Source of the DNA: Pyrrhoderma lamaoense
Lineage: Eukaryota; Basidiomycota; Agaricomycetes; Hymenochaetales; Hymenochaetaceae
Length of the DNA: 64,000 nt
Assembly: GCA_002794735.1 (NCBI GenBank)
Contig: NBAZ01000001.1
Coordinates: forward strand, 3,472,001 to 3,536,000
Direction of reading: 5' to 3'
The translations under genes were made by a program, and so were the position numbers. How positions within the stretch are numbered: position 1 is the stretch's first letter; the number at the start of each line of letters is the position of its first letter. Below the pieces are notes generated by a model, which saw only the letters and a program-made list of their open reading frames with translations, did no database searches and was not told the origin of the DNA. Shown here piece by piece: positions 1 to 9,182 of this stretch.

Positions 1-521
1 TAAGCTTGTAATAAATTTGAATTTGTGGATGTGCAGGTCGTCAGCTCACTGAGTCACTTTGTTAGTCAAGAGTGTGTGTGATACATCACCAATATCATTA
101 AATATGAGGTGAGATCTCAAATAACGTGACAGACTTATAGTATACCTGAAAAGGCAATAATAGAATTATCCTGACATGTGAAATAAGTACACGCGACAGA
201 CTACCAAAAAGGTGCTTATGACGTCATTACGTATGAACTCATATTGAGCCAAGTAGCCAATTCGCTTTCAATCTACAATGACAAGGACTTAGTCACTTAC
301 TATTTCCATTGTCAGATTTATTTTCAGTACGATACCAGATATTAAAGTGAGAAAGTAGATGCATGCTTTTTTTGGTACTGCCTTGTCTAACTTCTTGAAG
401 TCTAATCTTTGAATAATACTACCTAACAGCCACTGACAAATAGTATTCTATATATATGTCTTGATTCTTATTACAATTATGGTTGCCAACAAACGGCGCT
501 TTAATCAGCAGGCCAAGATTA
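1..521. other. intergenic, no gene seen
   Basis: A+T-rich sequence downstream of PTP1, which ends at 522. I see no open frame of note, no RNA gene and no repeat. It probably holds the PTP1 3' untranslated region near 450-521. Confidence 0.5.
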
Positions 522-2332
522 TTATCGGCTTTCACCCTTTTTCTTCTCAGGACCGGGTGTTGTTTTTGTTACTACTTTCTTTTTTGGGGCCTGGGGAGCC
601 GGAACACCAGCGCTACTGCTACTTGGAGTAGTTTTTTTAGGTTGGCTTGATGAAGAACCCGCCGCTACCTTCTTATCTGGGACTGATGTCGCTACCTTCT
701 TAGGAAGCTCTGAAGCTTGAGGCTGCTGTTGTTGACTAAGGGTACGAGTGGCACTTCTAGTAATTACTCTCTTATTCGGCCCAGGCTGACTCGGGGTTGA
801 GGTACTAGTTCCACTGGCACTAGCCCTCCGTGGTGAAGGCGTTTGACCTGGAGATTCTGGGTTGGGTCGCTTCCTTTGTATTGGAGAAACTGAGCTCGTA
901 ACGGGGGTTGATGGTCTGTTCTTTACTAAAGATGCTTTACTATTGTCACTAGTAGATATTTTAGAGGTAGTGATCGACTTCGGCAGTTTACCAGTAGATG
1001 ATGATCCCGGGGAATGTGATTTATGTTGCACATTTGAGTCGTTTTCACGGGCACTCCGCTCTGTTGGGGTGGGAGTGGAAGGCCTACTAGTTTTTATAGG
1101 AGAGGATGACTTCCTAGTAATACCTGGACCTGCAGAAACAGAGCCTGTTGTTGATGTATTGGATGACGACCCTGGCGTGCTCTGCCTGTGTTGTGATTTT
1201 TTGTCTCCGATTGAGGCTTGAAGCGATTCCTCTGGACTAGGACTCCTCCCTTCCTTGCTCATCTCGCAAATATAGTCATGAAATCCGAAAAGATACCTAA
1301 TTTGTCTTTCATCTAGTACCATAGCAGGTCTCCGTTCTCTAATTGAATCAACTCCATGAGTTACCTTGGCATACTGAGAAGTATAACTCTTAGGAATCTC
1401 TCCCAATGGAGTATAATATCCTCGAATACTCTTGGAATTAGCACTGTGAAGGATGTCATCGGCAATGATATGTGCCCCTGTGCGCCCTAATCCTGCTGTG
1501 CAATGGACTAACATTGGTGGTCCTACTTCATCTTTACCTCTATTTATTTTCTCAGCTTCTTCAATAAAATGTATATGGTTTTCCATGCTCAGGGGGCACT
1601 CATATCGGGCCAGCCAATATAGCTCAAGTGTGCAATCTCCACCGTTTCGCTACCCCTAGTCAACGTAATATCGCGTCGTAATAAGCTTTTGTAAATATAT
1701 TTGGAAGGTTGGACAGTCATTTTAATTGGGGGCCTTGAAGGACCGTCGGTAGGAGGATCCTTATCTTCGTAAGTGCCTTGGTAAGGTTCCCCGGGCTGTA
1801 CGCCTTTCGGTGGTAGCAGATAACTTGACGATACCTCAACTCTGGCACCATCTTGTGCTTCGTTCAGTTGTACGACAGTCCTAATCCTGTGTTTTTTAGT
1901 CAACCTAGGGTCTGGTTGTAGATCAGTCTTGAAGAATATAGAGTAAAAATTATAGAGCGTGAAGTCGTTTGGCATTCGCATTGCAAGCCACCATCGCTCA
2001 GAGCATAGTCCTCTTACCCAACTTGCATCTAGGTAGGCCCCATCAACTATGAAGTTATTATTATCATAAGGGATAAGTCGTTTTTCAGCTCTTTCTAGTG
2101 AGGGTTGGTACCTCCGATATCTTTTTAGAATTCTTTCCCCTTGATCGTTTTCCATTTTTAGTGATCCTTTTACACTATAATTCTTCTTGCAGACTTGGAT
2201 CTGTTCATTACTCAACTTGATACCTGATTTACTTTTGTCATGCTCAATTTCAAGCCTGAATTCTCTTCTGCAGAGCTCCCTCTTCTCCAGTTCCCGAAGT
2301 ATGCTATCAAGTTTTTTAGAGTCTGAACTCAT
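522..2332 (-). CDS. divergent protein tyrosine phosphatase PTP1 (frame broken by one base)
   Basis: Classical-type tyrosine phosphatase, expected to hydrolyse phosphotyrosine through a cysteine thiolate. Two abutting frames (2332..1589, then 1586..522) match the single frame of PTP2 end to end. Adding one base in the C run (G run 1592-1596 on the plus strand) gives one ~603-residue protein. Visible: an N-terminal helix rich in E/K/R, a DASWVRGL segment equivalent to the INA-W loop, WPD near residue 243, and the signature HCTAGLGRTG with Cys near 278. After about residue 365 comes a Ser/Thr/Pro/Lys-rich, probably disordered tail with basic clusters such as QRKRP and SPRR. There is no signal peptide, so an intracellular, perhaps nuclear, site is inferred. 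The start is fixed by alignment with PTP2 and a shared leader box. Whether the break is a sequencing error or a real lesion is open. Confidence 0.85.
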
Positions 2333-2334
2333 TG

Positions 2335-2351
2335 CTGCGCCTCTTTACCGG
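2335..2351 (-). promoter_or_regulatory. leader box shared with PTP2
   Basis: Reading toward the gene, CCGGTAAAGAGGCGCAG lies just upstream of the PTP1 ATG. PTP2 has a near match (CCGATAAAGAGGTGTAGC) at 5618-5635, a few bases before the ATG chosen there. It may be only the remnant of the tandem duplication, or a conserved untranslated-leader element. Confidence 0.35.
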
Positions 2352-3865
2352 TTTTATCGATTAGTAGTAGTGTTCGTTCGGGAGATTTATATACAAAACA
2401 GATCAAAATCTAAAGAGCAAATTACATTTACACCAATAAGGCTTTCAAAAGTCTATTAAACTGTATATATCAAGGATGCAAAGCACGAGCCGAGACTGGA
2501 AAGTGGATGGAAGACTCTTATAAACAAAGTGAATTGTATAATTTTTATGTGTCAACATTAGCTTTGCAGAAACCAAAGAATTGTATTTTCATCTTTAGAT
2601 AAGGTTTAAGAATATTTGGAACCTCTTTACTTATCGGGCTTTGCTTGTTACTCTCCCTTGCTAAAATTATCTAAGTATCCATACTATACACTATCGGCCC
2701 TTCGTTGGTCCAGAAAGGTGTTATTCAAGTGAAGTAGTGGGAGCCGCAAAGGTTGTACCTTGAGGCAAAGATAATCATGCGACCTGAGAATGTAGTAACT
2801 TGGCTTGCAAAGGGAATGCTCTGATACATAACATCCTGTCTTCAATGGAGAAAGAGCGATAACCATGACACCATTTTGACAATTTTTAAAAAGTTTATAT
2901 CGTGGTTATACTTTATAAATTTGCTATCTCCGAGCTGTGAGACATAGTCAGTAGCAAAATAAGACGCTGTGTTTGTCGTCTTGAGCTTAGATCTCCTGAG
3001 TATACTCTCAGACCCTCAAAGTATCAATCTTAAAAGGGACCTAATCCGTCCAAATAAAGTTCCTACAGAGCAAGGGTGACCATATACTTGGAAAGTTTTT
3101 ATAATTTTACAGCAACTACTCAGTAGTCAAGAGGGTTATGTGTATGTGTTACCCATGAGCTAAATTAGTGACTGATTCAGGTATGGGCTCAGACACATCA
3201 CCGTCTCAACTTTGTCGAATCACTTGCTTGATAAAGTTTTGATATTGAACCAACGACATATAGAATTCCGCTGAGACGAGCCCATTTACGTACATAGTAG
3301 ATACATCAACAACTGTCAAGTAATGCCAGTATTCCTATCAAATTCAAAGCCAAACATTACTTTTTAGACTTATAGAAGACTTATTTATTGGATATATGGT
3401 TTTCTGGATAAAAAGCATCCGTGTATCGGATAGAAAACTACCAAAAAGACAACCGTCATTACAAATGTACCTAGTGCTGAACTTGTTCCAAATCCTCAGT
3501 GACTAAGGATCCGAGCTGACCACAATGTTACGGATTACGTATTTGATGCATGCATACCAAATACCGACGTAAATCCAACTTTCAGTATAAAGTTAAGAGC
3601 TCTCATATAGTATAATCTATCAGGCTCATTGTTGGATAAATGCTCACCCGTTAGCAGACATCATGTTTGAGAGAATAAATTTTTACTTTTCCTTGGAAAT
3701 GCATTGTCTGAGTATTAACATTGGCGTCACCGTAATATATTCTATGTTTTTCATATCTCTTATCACAGTTGTATTGTACTTGTACTTATTTCGATCTGAT
3801 TTTGAAGTAACATAGTACATGACTCGGTGGACTGAGTAATAACTAGGGATACAGCTTTTATCTTC
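2352..3865. other. intergenic between PTP1 and PTP2
   Basis: About 1.5 kb, A+T-rich. The part next to PTP1 (about 2400-2490) resembles the sequence upstream of PTP2 (about 5700-5780), including a TATATATA-like tract followed by a shared AAAGCACGA. This fits a tandem duplication that included the promoter. No convincing gene is visible in the rest. Confidence 0.45.
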
Positions 3866-5611
3866 TCAGGTGTTACTTTTCACTACATTGCTCTCTTGGA
3901 CCTTGCGAGCCAAAGTACTAGTGGTGCTCCTACTCGGAGTAGCTCTTTGAGGGTGGCTTATTGAAGATTTAGACGTTGCTTTGTTGGCAGGGATTAGGGG
4001 CTGAGGTTGTTGCTGCTTAAGGACCTGAGTGGCACTGCTACTGGTGGTCACTCTTCTCTTATTCTTGGGATGGCTAGAGTAATTAGCTCCACTGACGCTA
4101 GTCCTCCGTGGGGAAGACATCCGACCAGATGAGTCTGAATTGGATCGTTTCCTTTGTATTGGAGGAGTCGAGCTCGTAACGGGGGTTGAAGGTCTGCTCT
4201 TTACTAAAGATGCTTTACTAATGTCACCAGTAGACTTTTTAGAGGTAGTGATCGACTTCGGTGCTTGACCAGTAGATGGTGATCCCGGGGAATGTGGTTT
4301 ATGTTGTATATTTGAGTCGTTTCCACGAGAATTACGCTCTGTTGGGGCCGGGGTGGAAAGTCTACTGGTACCCTTATCAGAGGGCGGGCTACTAACTATC
4401 CCTGGGCCCGAAGGGGTTATAGAGACAGAGCCTACGATTGATGAATCGGCTGATGATCCTGAAGGATTTTGCTTGTACGGTGTACTTGAACCTTGTATTG
4501 GAGCCTGTATCAACTTTTGCTTGTCTACTTGATCTTCTTTGGGCTTGTAGATGTAGTCATAGAAAGAAAAAAGATACATAACTTGGACATTACTAAGTAC
4601 CATTGCAGGTCTCCTTTCTCTAATTGAATCGATTCCATGAATAACATCACCATACATAGAAGTGTACTTTGAGGAAATTTCTCCCAATGGAGTATAATAT
4701 CCTTGATTTTTATCCAATCTACTGCTGTGTAAAATGTCATCGGCAACTATATGTGCTCCAGTGCGCCCTAATCCAGCTGTACAGTGAATTAACATTGGTG
4801 GATTCTCACCATCTCTACTTCGATTTATTTTCTCAGCTTCTTCAATGAATAACTTATGTTTCTCCATTTCCGAGGGGCCTTTCATGTCAGGCCAGCCAAG
4901 ATAGCTTAAGTGGGTAATCTTCACAGTTTGCTTATCCCTAATCAACGTTACATTGCGTCGGAGAAAGCCTTTTTCTCTATTAAGCTCTACAGGGCACTCG
5001 ACCTTGACTCCTATGGGAGGACTGTTAAAGAAGTAATCCTTAACCGTCTTAGTATTCTCCTTCATTTCAAAGCTAGACTCGAATGACGCTGGAAAATAAT
5101 AGGCTCCTTTAATAAAATTCTCTCCGTGTTCTAGTTCATTCAGTTGTATGATGGTTCTGATTCTGCTTTTCCCCATCGATCCGTTTTCTGGTTTCAGATC
5201 ACTTTTGAAAAATATAGAAAGAAAGCTATATAGTAAAACTTTGTTTGGGCATCGGGTCGCAAGCCACCATCGACCACTATATAACCCTTTAATCCAGCTT
5301 GCTTCAAGGTATTTGCCATCCACCAGAACGTTATTATGATCGTAAGCAACAAGCATGCTATTTAATGTTTCTGGGGAGATACGATAGCTACTATCAATTT
5401 GTTGAATTCTTCTTTCCAAATCTTTCTCCATGCTGAAGGACTGTGTGACACTGTATTGATTCTGGCATGCATTGATCTGCTTGTTGTTATAATTGAGCTT
5501 GAATTCATCAGGCACGATCCCAAGCCGGAATTCTTTTCTTTGGAATTCTCTTTTTTCTAGTTCTCGAATGATGTCCTTCAAGTTTTGAAGATAATTAGGG
5601 TTTCTGTTCAT
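3866..5611 (-). CDS. divergent protein tyrosine phosphatase PTP2 (intact)
   Basis: A single uninterrupted frame of 581 residues from the ATG at 5611. The frame also offers an upstream ATG at 5671 (+20 residues), but alignment with PTP1 and the shared leader box favour 5611. Order: basic helical N terminus with RELEKREFQRKEF; EASWIKGLYSGRWW, equivalent to the substrate-side INA-W loop; RTIIQLNE; WPD loop intact (GWPDMKGP); signature HCTAGLGRTG with catalytic Cys near residue 277 and the P-loop Arg present. The last ~200 residues are Ser/Thr/Pro-rich with basic patches (QRKRS, SPRR) and look disordered. No signal peptide or membrane segment. It is the best reference for reading PTP1. Function is inferred from family; the substrate is unknown. 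Confidence 0.92.
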   Translation of the reverse strand: MNRNPNYLQNLKDIIRELEKREFQRKEFRLGIVPDEFKLNYNNKQINACQNQYSVTQSFSMEKDLERRIQQIDSSYRISPETLNSMLVAYDHNNVLVDGKYLEASWIKGLYSGRWWLATRCPNKVLLYSFLSIFFKSDLKPENGSMGKSRIRTIIQLNELEHGENFIKGAYYFPASFESSFEMKENTKTVKDYFFNSPPIGVKVECPVELNREKGFLRRNVTLIRDKQTVKITHLSYLGWPDMKGPSEMEKHKLFIEEAEKINRSRDGENPPMLIHCTAGLGRTGAHIVADDILHSSRLDKNQGYYTPLGEISSKYTSMYGDVIHGIDSIRERRPAMVLSNVQVMYLFSFYDYIYKPKEDQVDKQKLIQAPIQGSSTPYKQNPSGSSADSSIVGSVSITPSGPGIVSSPPSDKGTSRLSTPAPTERNSRGNDSNIQHKPHSPGSPSTGQAPKSITTSKKSTGDISKASLVKSRPSTPVTSSTPPIQRKRSNSDSSGRMSSPRRTSVSGANYSSHPKNKRRVTTSSSATQVLKQQQPQPLIPANKATSKSSISHPQRATPSRSTTSTLARKVQESNVVKSNT

Positions 5612-5617
5612 AATAAC

Positions 5618-5635
5618 GCTACACCTCTTTATCGG
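5618..5635 (-). promoter_or_regulatory. leader box shared with PTP1
   Basis: Counterpart of 2335-2351, directly upstream of the chosen PTP2 start. Its conservation outside the frame supports the ATG at 5611 over the one at 5671. Confidence 0.35.
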
Positions 5636-6339
5636 TGAGGCTAGTTTATAGTAGAGTCTTTGCTTCGGCACTTCAAATGTTAAGCATTAGGGAGGGGGGG
5701 GGGGGGGCAAACTACATGCATACTAAATAGATTTCCACGGTTCTATCAAACCGCATATATATATAAAGCACGAATCAGATAATTTGAGAGTTAGTACTAA
5801 CACGTTGGAACAAACTAATTCACACATATTCATACATTGACACCATTTTTCGGTTTGCAAATAAAATCCTCTATATGCTTATGTTATCGTTATATTTCAT
5901 TTTAGATTTCTTTGCTTATCAATCTTTGCTTGTTTCTTCCTTGCCGAGGCTTATTAAATTACCAAATTACTAGTAGTAAAAATCTTTAACCATGCAACAA
6001 CCGGAGTAAATTTCTCGCTCGGATATTGAGGGAGAACGTTGAAGTATGGGATAAGACTATGAATGGGTTAGAAGCACAGTAAATTGCCATTTGAAAGAGA
6101 TTCTTCAGATATCCAATCCGGAAATTGCATGCTCCGTGACACCTAGATAATTCATCGCAATTGTGACAGTGAAGTGGAGGGAGTAAACGTTGTAGTAGAG
6201 TGTGCTATTTAAAGAGAGTATACTCATGTGAGTCTACTGAAATAACGACGGGGACGACATCTGGCTGATCTATGTAACAATTTGGCTGCATATCATCTAA
6301 CAGTACAGTACATGTACTCCCACGGATCCGTATATAGCT
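5636..6339. other. intergenic between PTP2 and PTP3
   Basis: Holds the PTP2 upstream region, with a TATATATATA tract near 5755-5766 and a G homopolymer. The rest is A+T-rich with nothing recognisable. Confidence 0.4.
5694..5707. repeat. G14 homopolymer
   Basis: Fourteen consecutive G about 85-95 bp upstream of the PTP2 start. Such runs are prone to length error in sequencing and to replication slippage. Confidence 0.9.
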
Positions 6340-7575
6340 TCAGGTACTCCGTCGCTTAACCTTCGGTGCTCCGCTTATTTGCTCATGTCTTGAAGTCGGG
6401 CTAGTGCTATGGGTTTTCCTTAAGGGAGAAGTAGCACTACGCTGAGGTGGCCTTTTTGCAACGTCTTGAGATGAAGAAGCTCGTCTGTGAAAGGGCGAGA
6501 CTATCAGTCTCGGAGCTTTGGGAATCCCTGCTATTTTTGTACTTATCCTGGTAGGACATAGTGACAAGGTTTTCCTGCGAGTTGCCTTGGGGTTTTTACG
6601 GATAAATAGATCCAACCTAACGAGATAATTGACTTGTGGAAATCCTTGAACTAAAGCAGGTCTTTGATCTCTTAGATAATCTATTTCTCGAGCCACTCTG
6701 TCTGTTTCGCTACTAATAAATTCCAGTGGTTCAAAACTTGATTTATATTCTTTTCCACTTTTTTCTGGATCGCTAAAGAGAGAATCAGCGCCTATGAAAG
6801 TTCCTGTGCGTCCAATACCTGCATGACAGTGAACTACAATTGGTGGGTCTTTCTTGTTTCTATTTGGGTTTTTGTTGATAGCTCGAACATGTTCAATGAA
6901 CTGCAGAAATTTACGATATCCATCATCATCTTGATCTGTGGGTGTTCCATTGTCTTTCCAATTGCAATAACTTATATGGAATATATGGACCTTCTCTTTA
7001 CCTCTGGTCAGTTCGACTGCGCGTGTGACATAGTCTGTATTCGACTTTTTAGTAATCTGTTTTTCGACTGTGATTGTTATCGGCTCCTTTTTCGATATCT
7101 TATCTTCGATTATTATCTTCTTCTCATGTAAAGGGAGGTAAGAGCCTTTACTATCGGCGTCGTTCAACTGTACAATCGTTCTTAGCATGAACTCGTCCCT
7201 TGTTTTCGACAGCTTCTTGCTATTGTTGCCTTCACAAGGAAATGCCATTTTGCTAAAGAACATAGAAAAGAAATTATACCGTAAGAGCTCTTGCGGCATT
7301 CGAGCTGAAATCCACCATTTCCCACTGTGCAGCCCCTTTACCCAGTTTGCGTTAATGTAGCGGTCTTCCTCAAGTTCAACACGAGTGCGATTGTAAGGAT
7401 AAAATCCTGATGTTACGACTAAATCTGAAAAGACGAAATCTTTCCCGTGAGTAACCTGTAAATTATTTTCTTTCTCTATAGCTTCGCTGCAGCTGTAGCG
7501 TTCTTGTAGATCCTCGAAATCAGCTCTGTCCCCCAAGCCCTCAATCAACACATTCTTTCTCAAAGCTAATCTCAT
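6340..7575 (-). CDS. divergent protein tyrosine phosphatase PTP3
   Basis: A 411-residue frame from the first ATG. Order: YNRTRVEL (equivalent to the KNRY/PYD region), INANWVKGLHSGKWW, RTIVQLND, then NWKDNGTP in place of the usual WPD loop (Pro replaced by Lys, the acid Asp kept), then HCHAGIGRTG with Cys near residue 250. The tail from about residue 330 is basic and Ser/Thr-rich. The frame stays open upstream of the ATG and reads KILDSRESMRLALRK, which lines up with the N-terminal helix of PTP1 and PTP2 (RELEKRE...). So the native protein probably began further upstream, and the foldback element at 7616-8528 now cuts that region. Translation from 7575 would still give a nearly complete catalytic domain. 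Confidence 0.85.
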   Translation of the reverse strand: MRLALRKNVLIEGLGDRADFEDLQERYSCSEAIEKENNLQVTHGKDFVFSDLVVTSGFYPYNRTRVELEEDRYINANWVKGLHSGKWWISARMPQELLRYNFFSMFFSKMAFPCEGNNSKKLSKTRDEFMLRTIVQLNDADSKGSYLPLHEKKIIIEDKISKKEPITITVEKQITKKSNTDYVTRAVELTRGKEKVHIFHISYCNWKDNGTPTDQDDDGYRKFLQFIEHVRAINKNPNRNKKDPPIVVHCHAGIGRTGTFIGADSLFSDPEKSGKEYKSSFEPLEFISSETDRVAREIDYLRDQRPALVQGFPQVNYLVRLDLFIRKNPKATRRKTLSLCPTRISTKIAGIPKAPRLIVSPFHRRASSSQDVAKRPPQRSATSPLRKTHSTSPTSRHEQISGAPKVKRRST

Positions 7576-7615
7576 CGATTCCCTACTATCCAGAATTTTA
7601 TATGTAGCATATATA

Positions 7616-8528
7616 CAGTCACGCGCAAAATTATTGTCCCCTCGCTAAAACATCACTTTCAAACTTCGACTCTGAATTTTATTTCAACACTACATTTTTT
7701 AATTCTTTTTTTTGTATAAATAAATTTGATATATGTGTACTTACATTATGTATATAAATACCATAGGTTTTTTCTTTCTCAATTTACCATAATAAGTTAT
7801 ATCCAAAAAAGGAAATTATATCAAAACTCACTATCAACTTTAACATAGAATAAAATTCCAACAACACGTTTTCTGGTCACGGCTTTTAGACGATTTTGTA
7901 GCTGGTACTCCATATTTTAATATGTCCAAGTTTCAGTACCTGTTTTATATTTAAAATAAAATGATTTTTAAGAAGTTTTGTTGGTAGTTTATATTACTTC
8001 TTTTCACATATTTTCCATAATTCATCAGAATTTCGAAGTCAAGCCTTTTTCTTAATGATGTTCCTTACAATACATCCCTATAGGCTCTTAATAGTACTTA
8101 TATTTACAGTCCATGCTAGTCAAATAAACAGAAATTTGTTAAAAGACATTAGTCAAATCTATAAAATGTCTTGAAAATATTCTATATTTTAAATATAAAA
8201 CAGGTACTGAAACTTGGACATATTAAAATATGGAGTACCAGCTACAAAATCGTCTAAAAGCCGTGACCAGAAAACGTGTTGTTGGAATTTTATTCTATGT
8301 TAAAGTTGATAGTGAGTTTTGATATAATTTCCTTTTTTGGATATAACTTATTATGGTAAATTGAGAAAGAAAAAACCTATGGTATTTATATACATAATGT
8401 AAGTACACATATATCAAATTTATTTATACAAAAAAAAAGAATTAAAAAATGTAGTGTTGAAATAAAATTCAGAGTCGAAGTTTGAAAGTGATGTTTTAGC
8501 GAGGGGACAATAATTTTGCGCGTGACTG
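7616..8528. mobile_element. foldback / MITE-like element with Tc1-mariner-type ends
   Basis: 913 bp flanked by TA on both sides (7614-7615 and 8529-8530). The two arms, 7616-7958 and 8185-8528, are inverted copies of ~343 bp, nearly identical; the one difference I found is an 8 versus 9 base homopolymer. The outer end reads CAGTCACGCGCAAAATTATT, typical of Tc1/mariner termini, which also insert at TA. The ~226-bp centre has no transposase frame, so the element is non-autonomous. Near-identity of the arms suggests recent insertion or intramolecular conversion. It lies between PTP3 and a short frame that looks like the original PTP3 N terminus. Confidence 0.93.
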
Positions 8529-8530
8529 TA

Positions 8531-8637
8531 CGTTTCTTAGTAATTTTCTGAGGATCTATCCCGTCTTTCTGAGCTGTCCCGTCTTTTTGAGCTGTCCCGT
8601 CCTTCCGAGCATTTGAGTCGGTTTTCTTGGGACCCAT
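8531..8637 (-). pseudogene. displaced N-terminal coding fragment of PTP3
   Basis: A frame from an ATG at 8637 reads MGPKKTDSNARKDG, then two AQKDG repeats, then IDPQKITKKR, and runs straight into the foldback element. On the far side of the element the sequence continues toward PTP3 in an open frame. Removing the element and one TA puts the two parts next to each other, offset by one frame, so either a further small change or an intron must be assumed. The tandem DGTAQK repeat and the PTP3-facing direction support the link; no homologue was compared. Confidence 0.45.
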
Positions 8638-9182
8638 ACTGGTTTATGCTTCTAGTATCTTTTCTCCCTATCGAGGATGGACGTTGTTATATAACTAGCA
8701 ACAGTCGGACAAACTACTAAGATACTGGTAAATATCCATTTTGTTTGGTTTTTCTTGTTTGTACACAACCTCTTTTGCTGGAGCAATGTGAAAATCGAAG
8801 TACTTTGTTATTGGCACTGAAAATTAGTGCATAAATCGATATTTAGTTTAATTGTCGTCTTTGATGATTATATACTATGTGAAAAGTACCCGCTAAGCTG
8901 AGCTTATCACTCGCTTTACAAAATACAAAATATACAGTTATCCGATTACTGCCCTTCTTTTCCAGAACCCATGGATATTTATTCATGCGAATCACTTTGC
9001 ATCTGTTAGAGGCTAGCTGCAATCAGAGCTAATGATAGAAGGTTTGCTAACAATGGTTAACTCAGATCTCTAACAAAAGTAGCATGCGAGAAGGTTTATA
9101 GTACAGCCCAATTATTAGTTATTACAGACCTGGAAATCACAGTTTCTCGAAGATACCTATTTGAGCAGATAATTGCAAGAGT
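8638..9182. other. intergenic between PTP3 fragment and PTP4
   Basis: A+T-rich; contains the presumed PTP3 promoter and the PTP4 3' untranslated region. No gene, RNA or repeat seen. Confidence 0.4.

Noticed and set aside
862..1221. 119-codon plus-strand frame opposite the PTP1 tail
   Set aside because: It is the complement of the Ser/Thr-rich PTP1 coding region, whose frame is supported by PTP2.
1586..1600. Programmed ribosomal frameshift in PTP1
   Set aside because: No slippery heptamer with a downstream structure is evident, the paralogue is in one frame, and the same one-base deficit occurs in unrelated genes.
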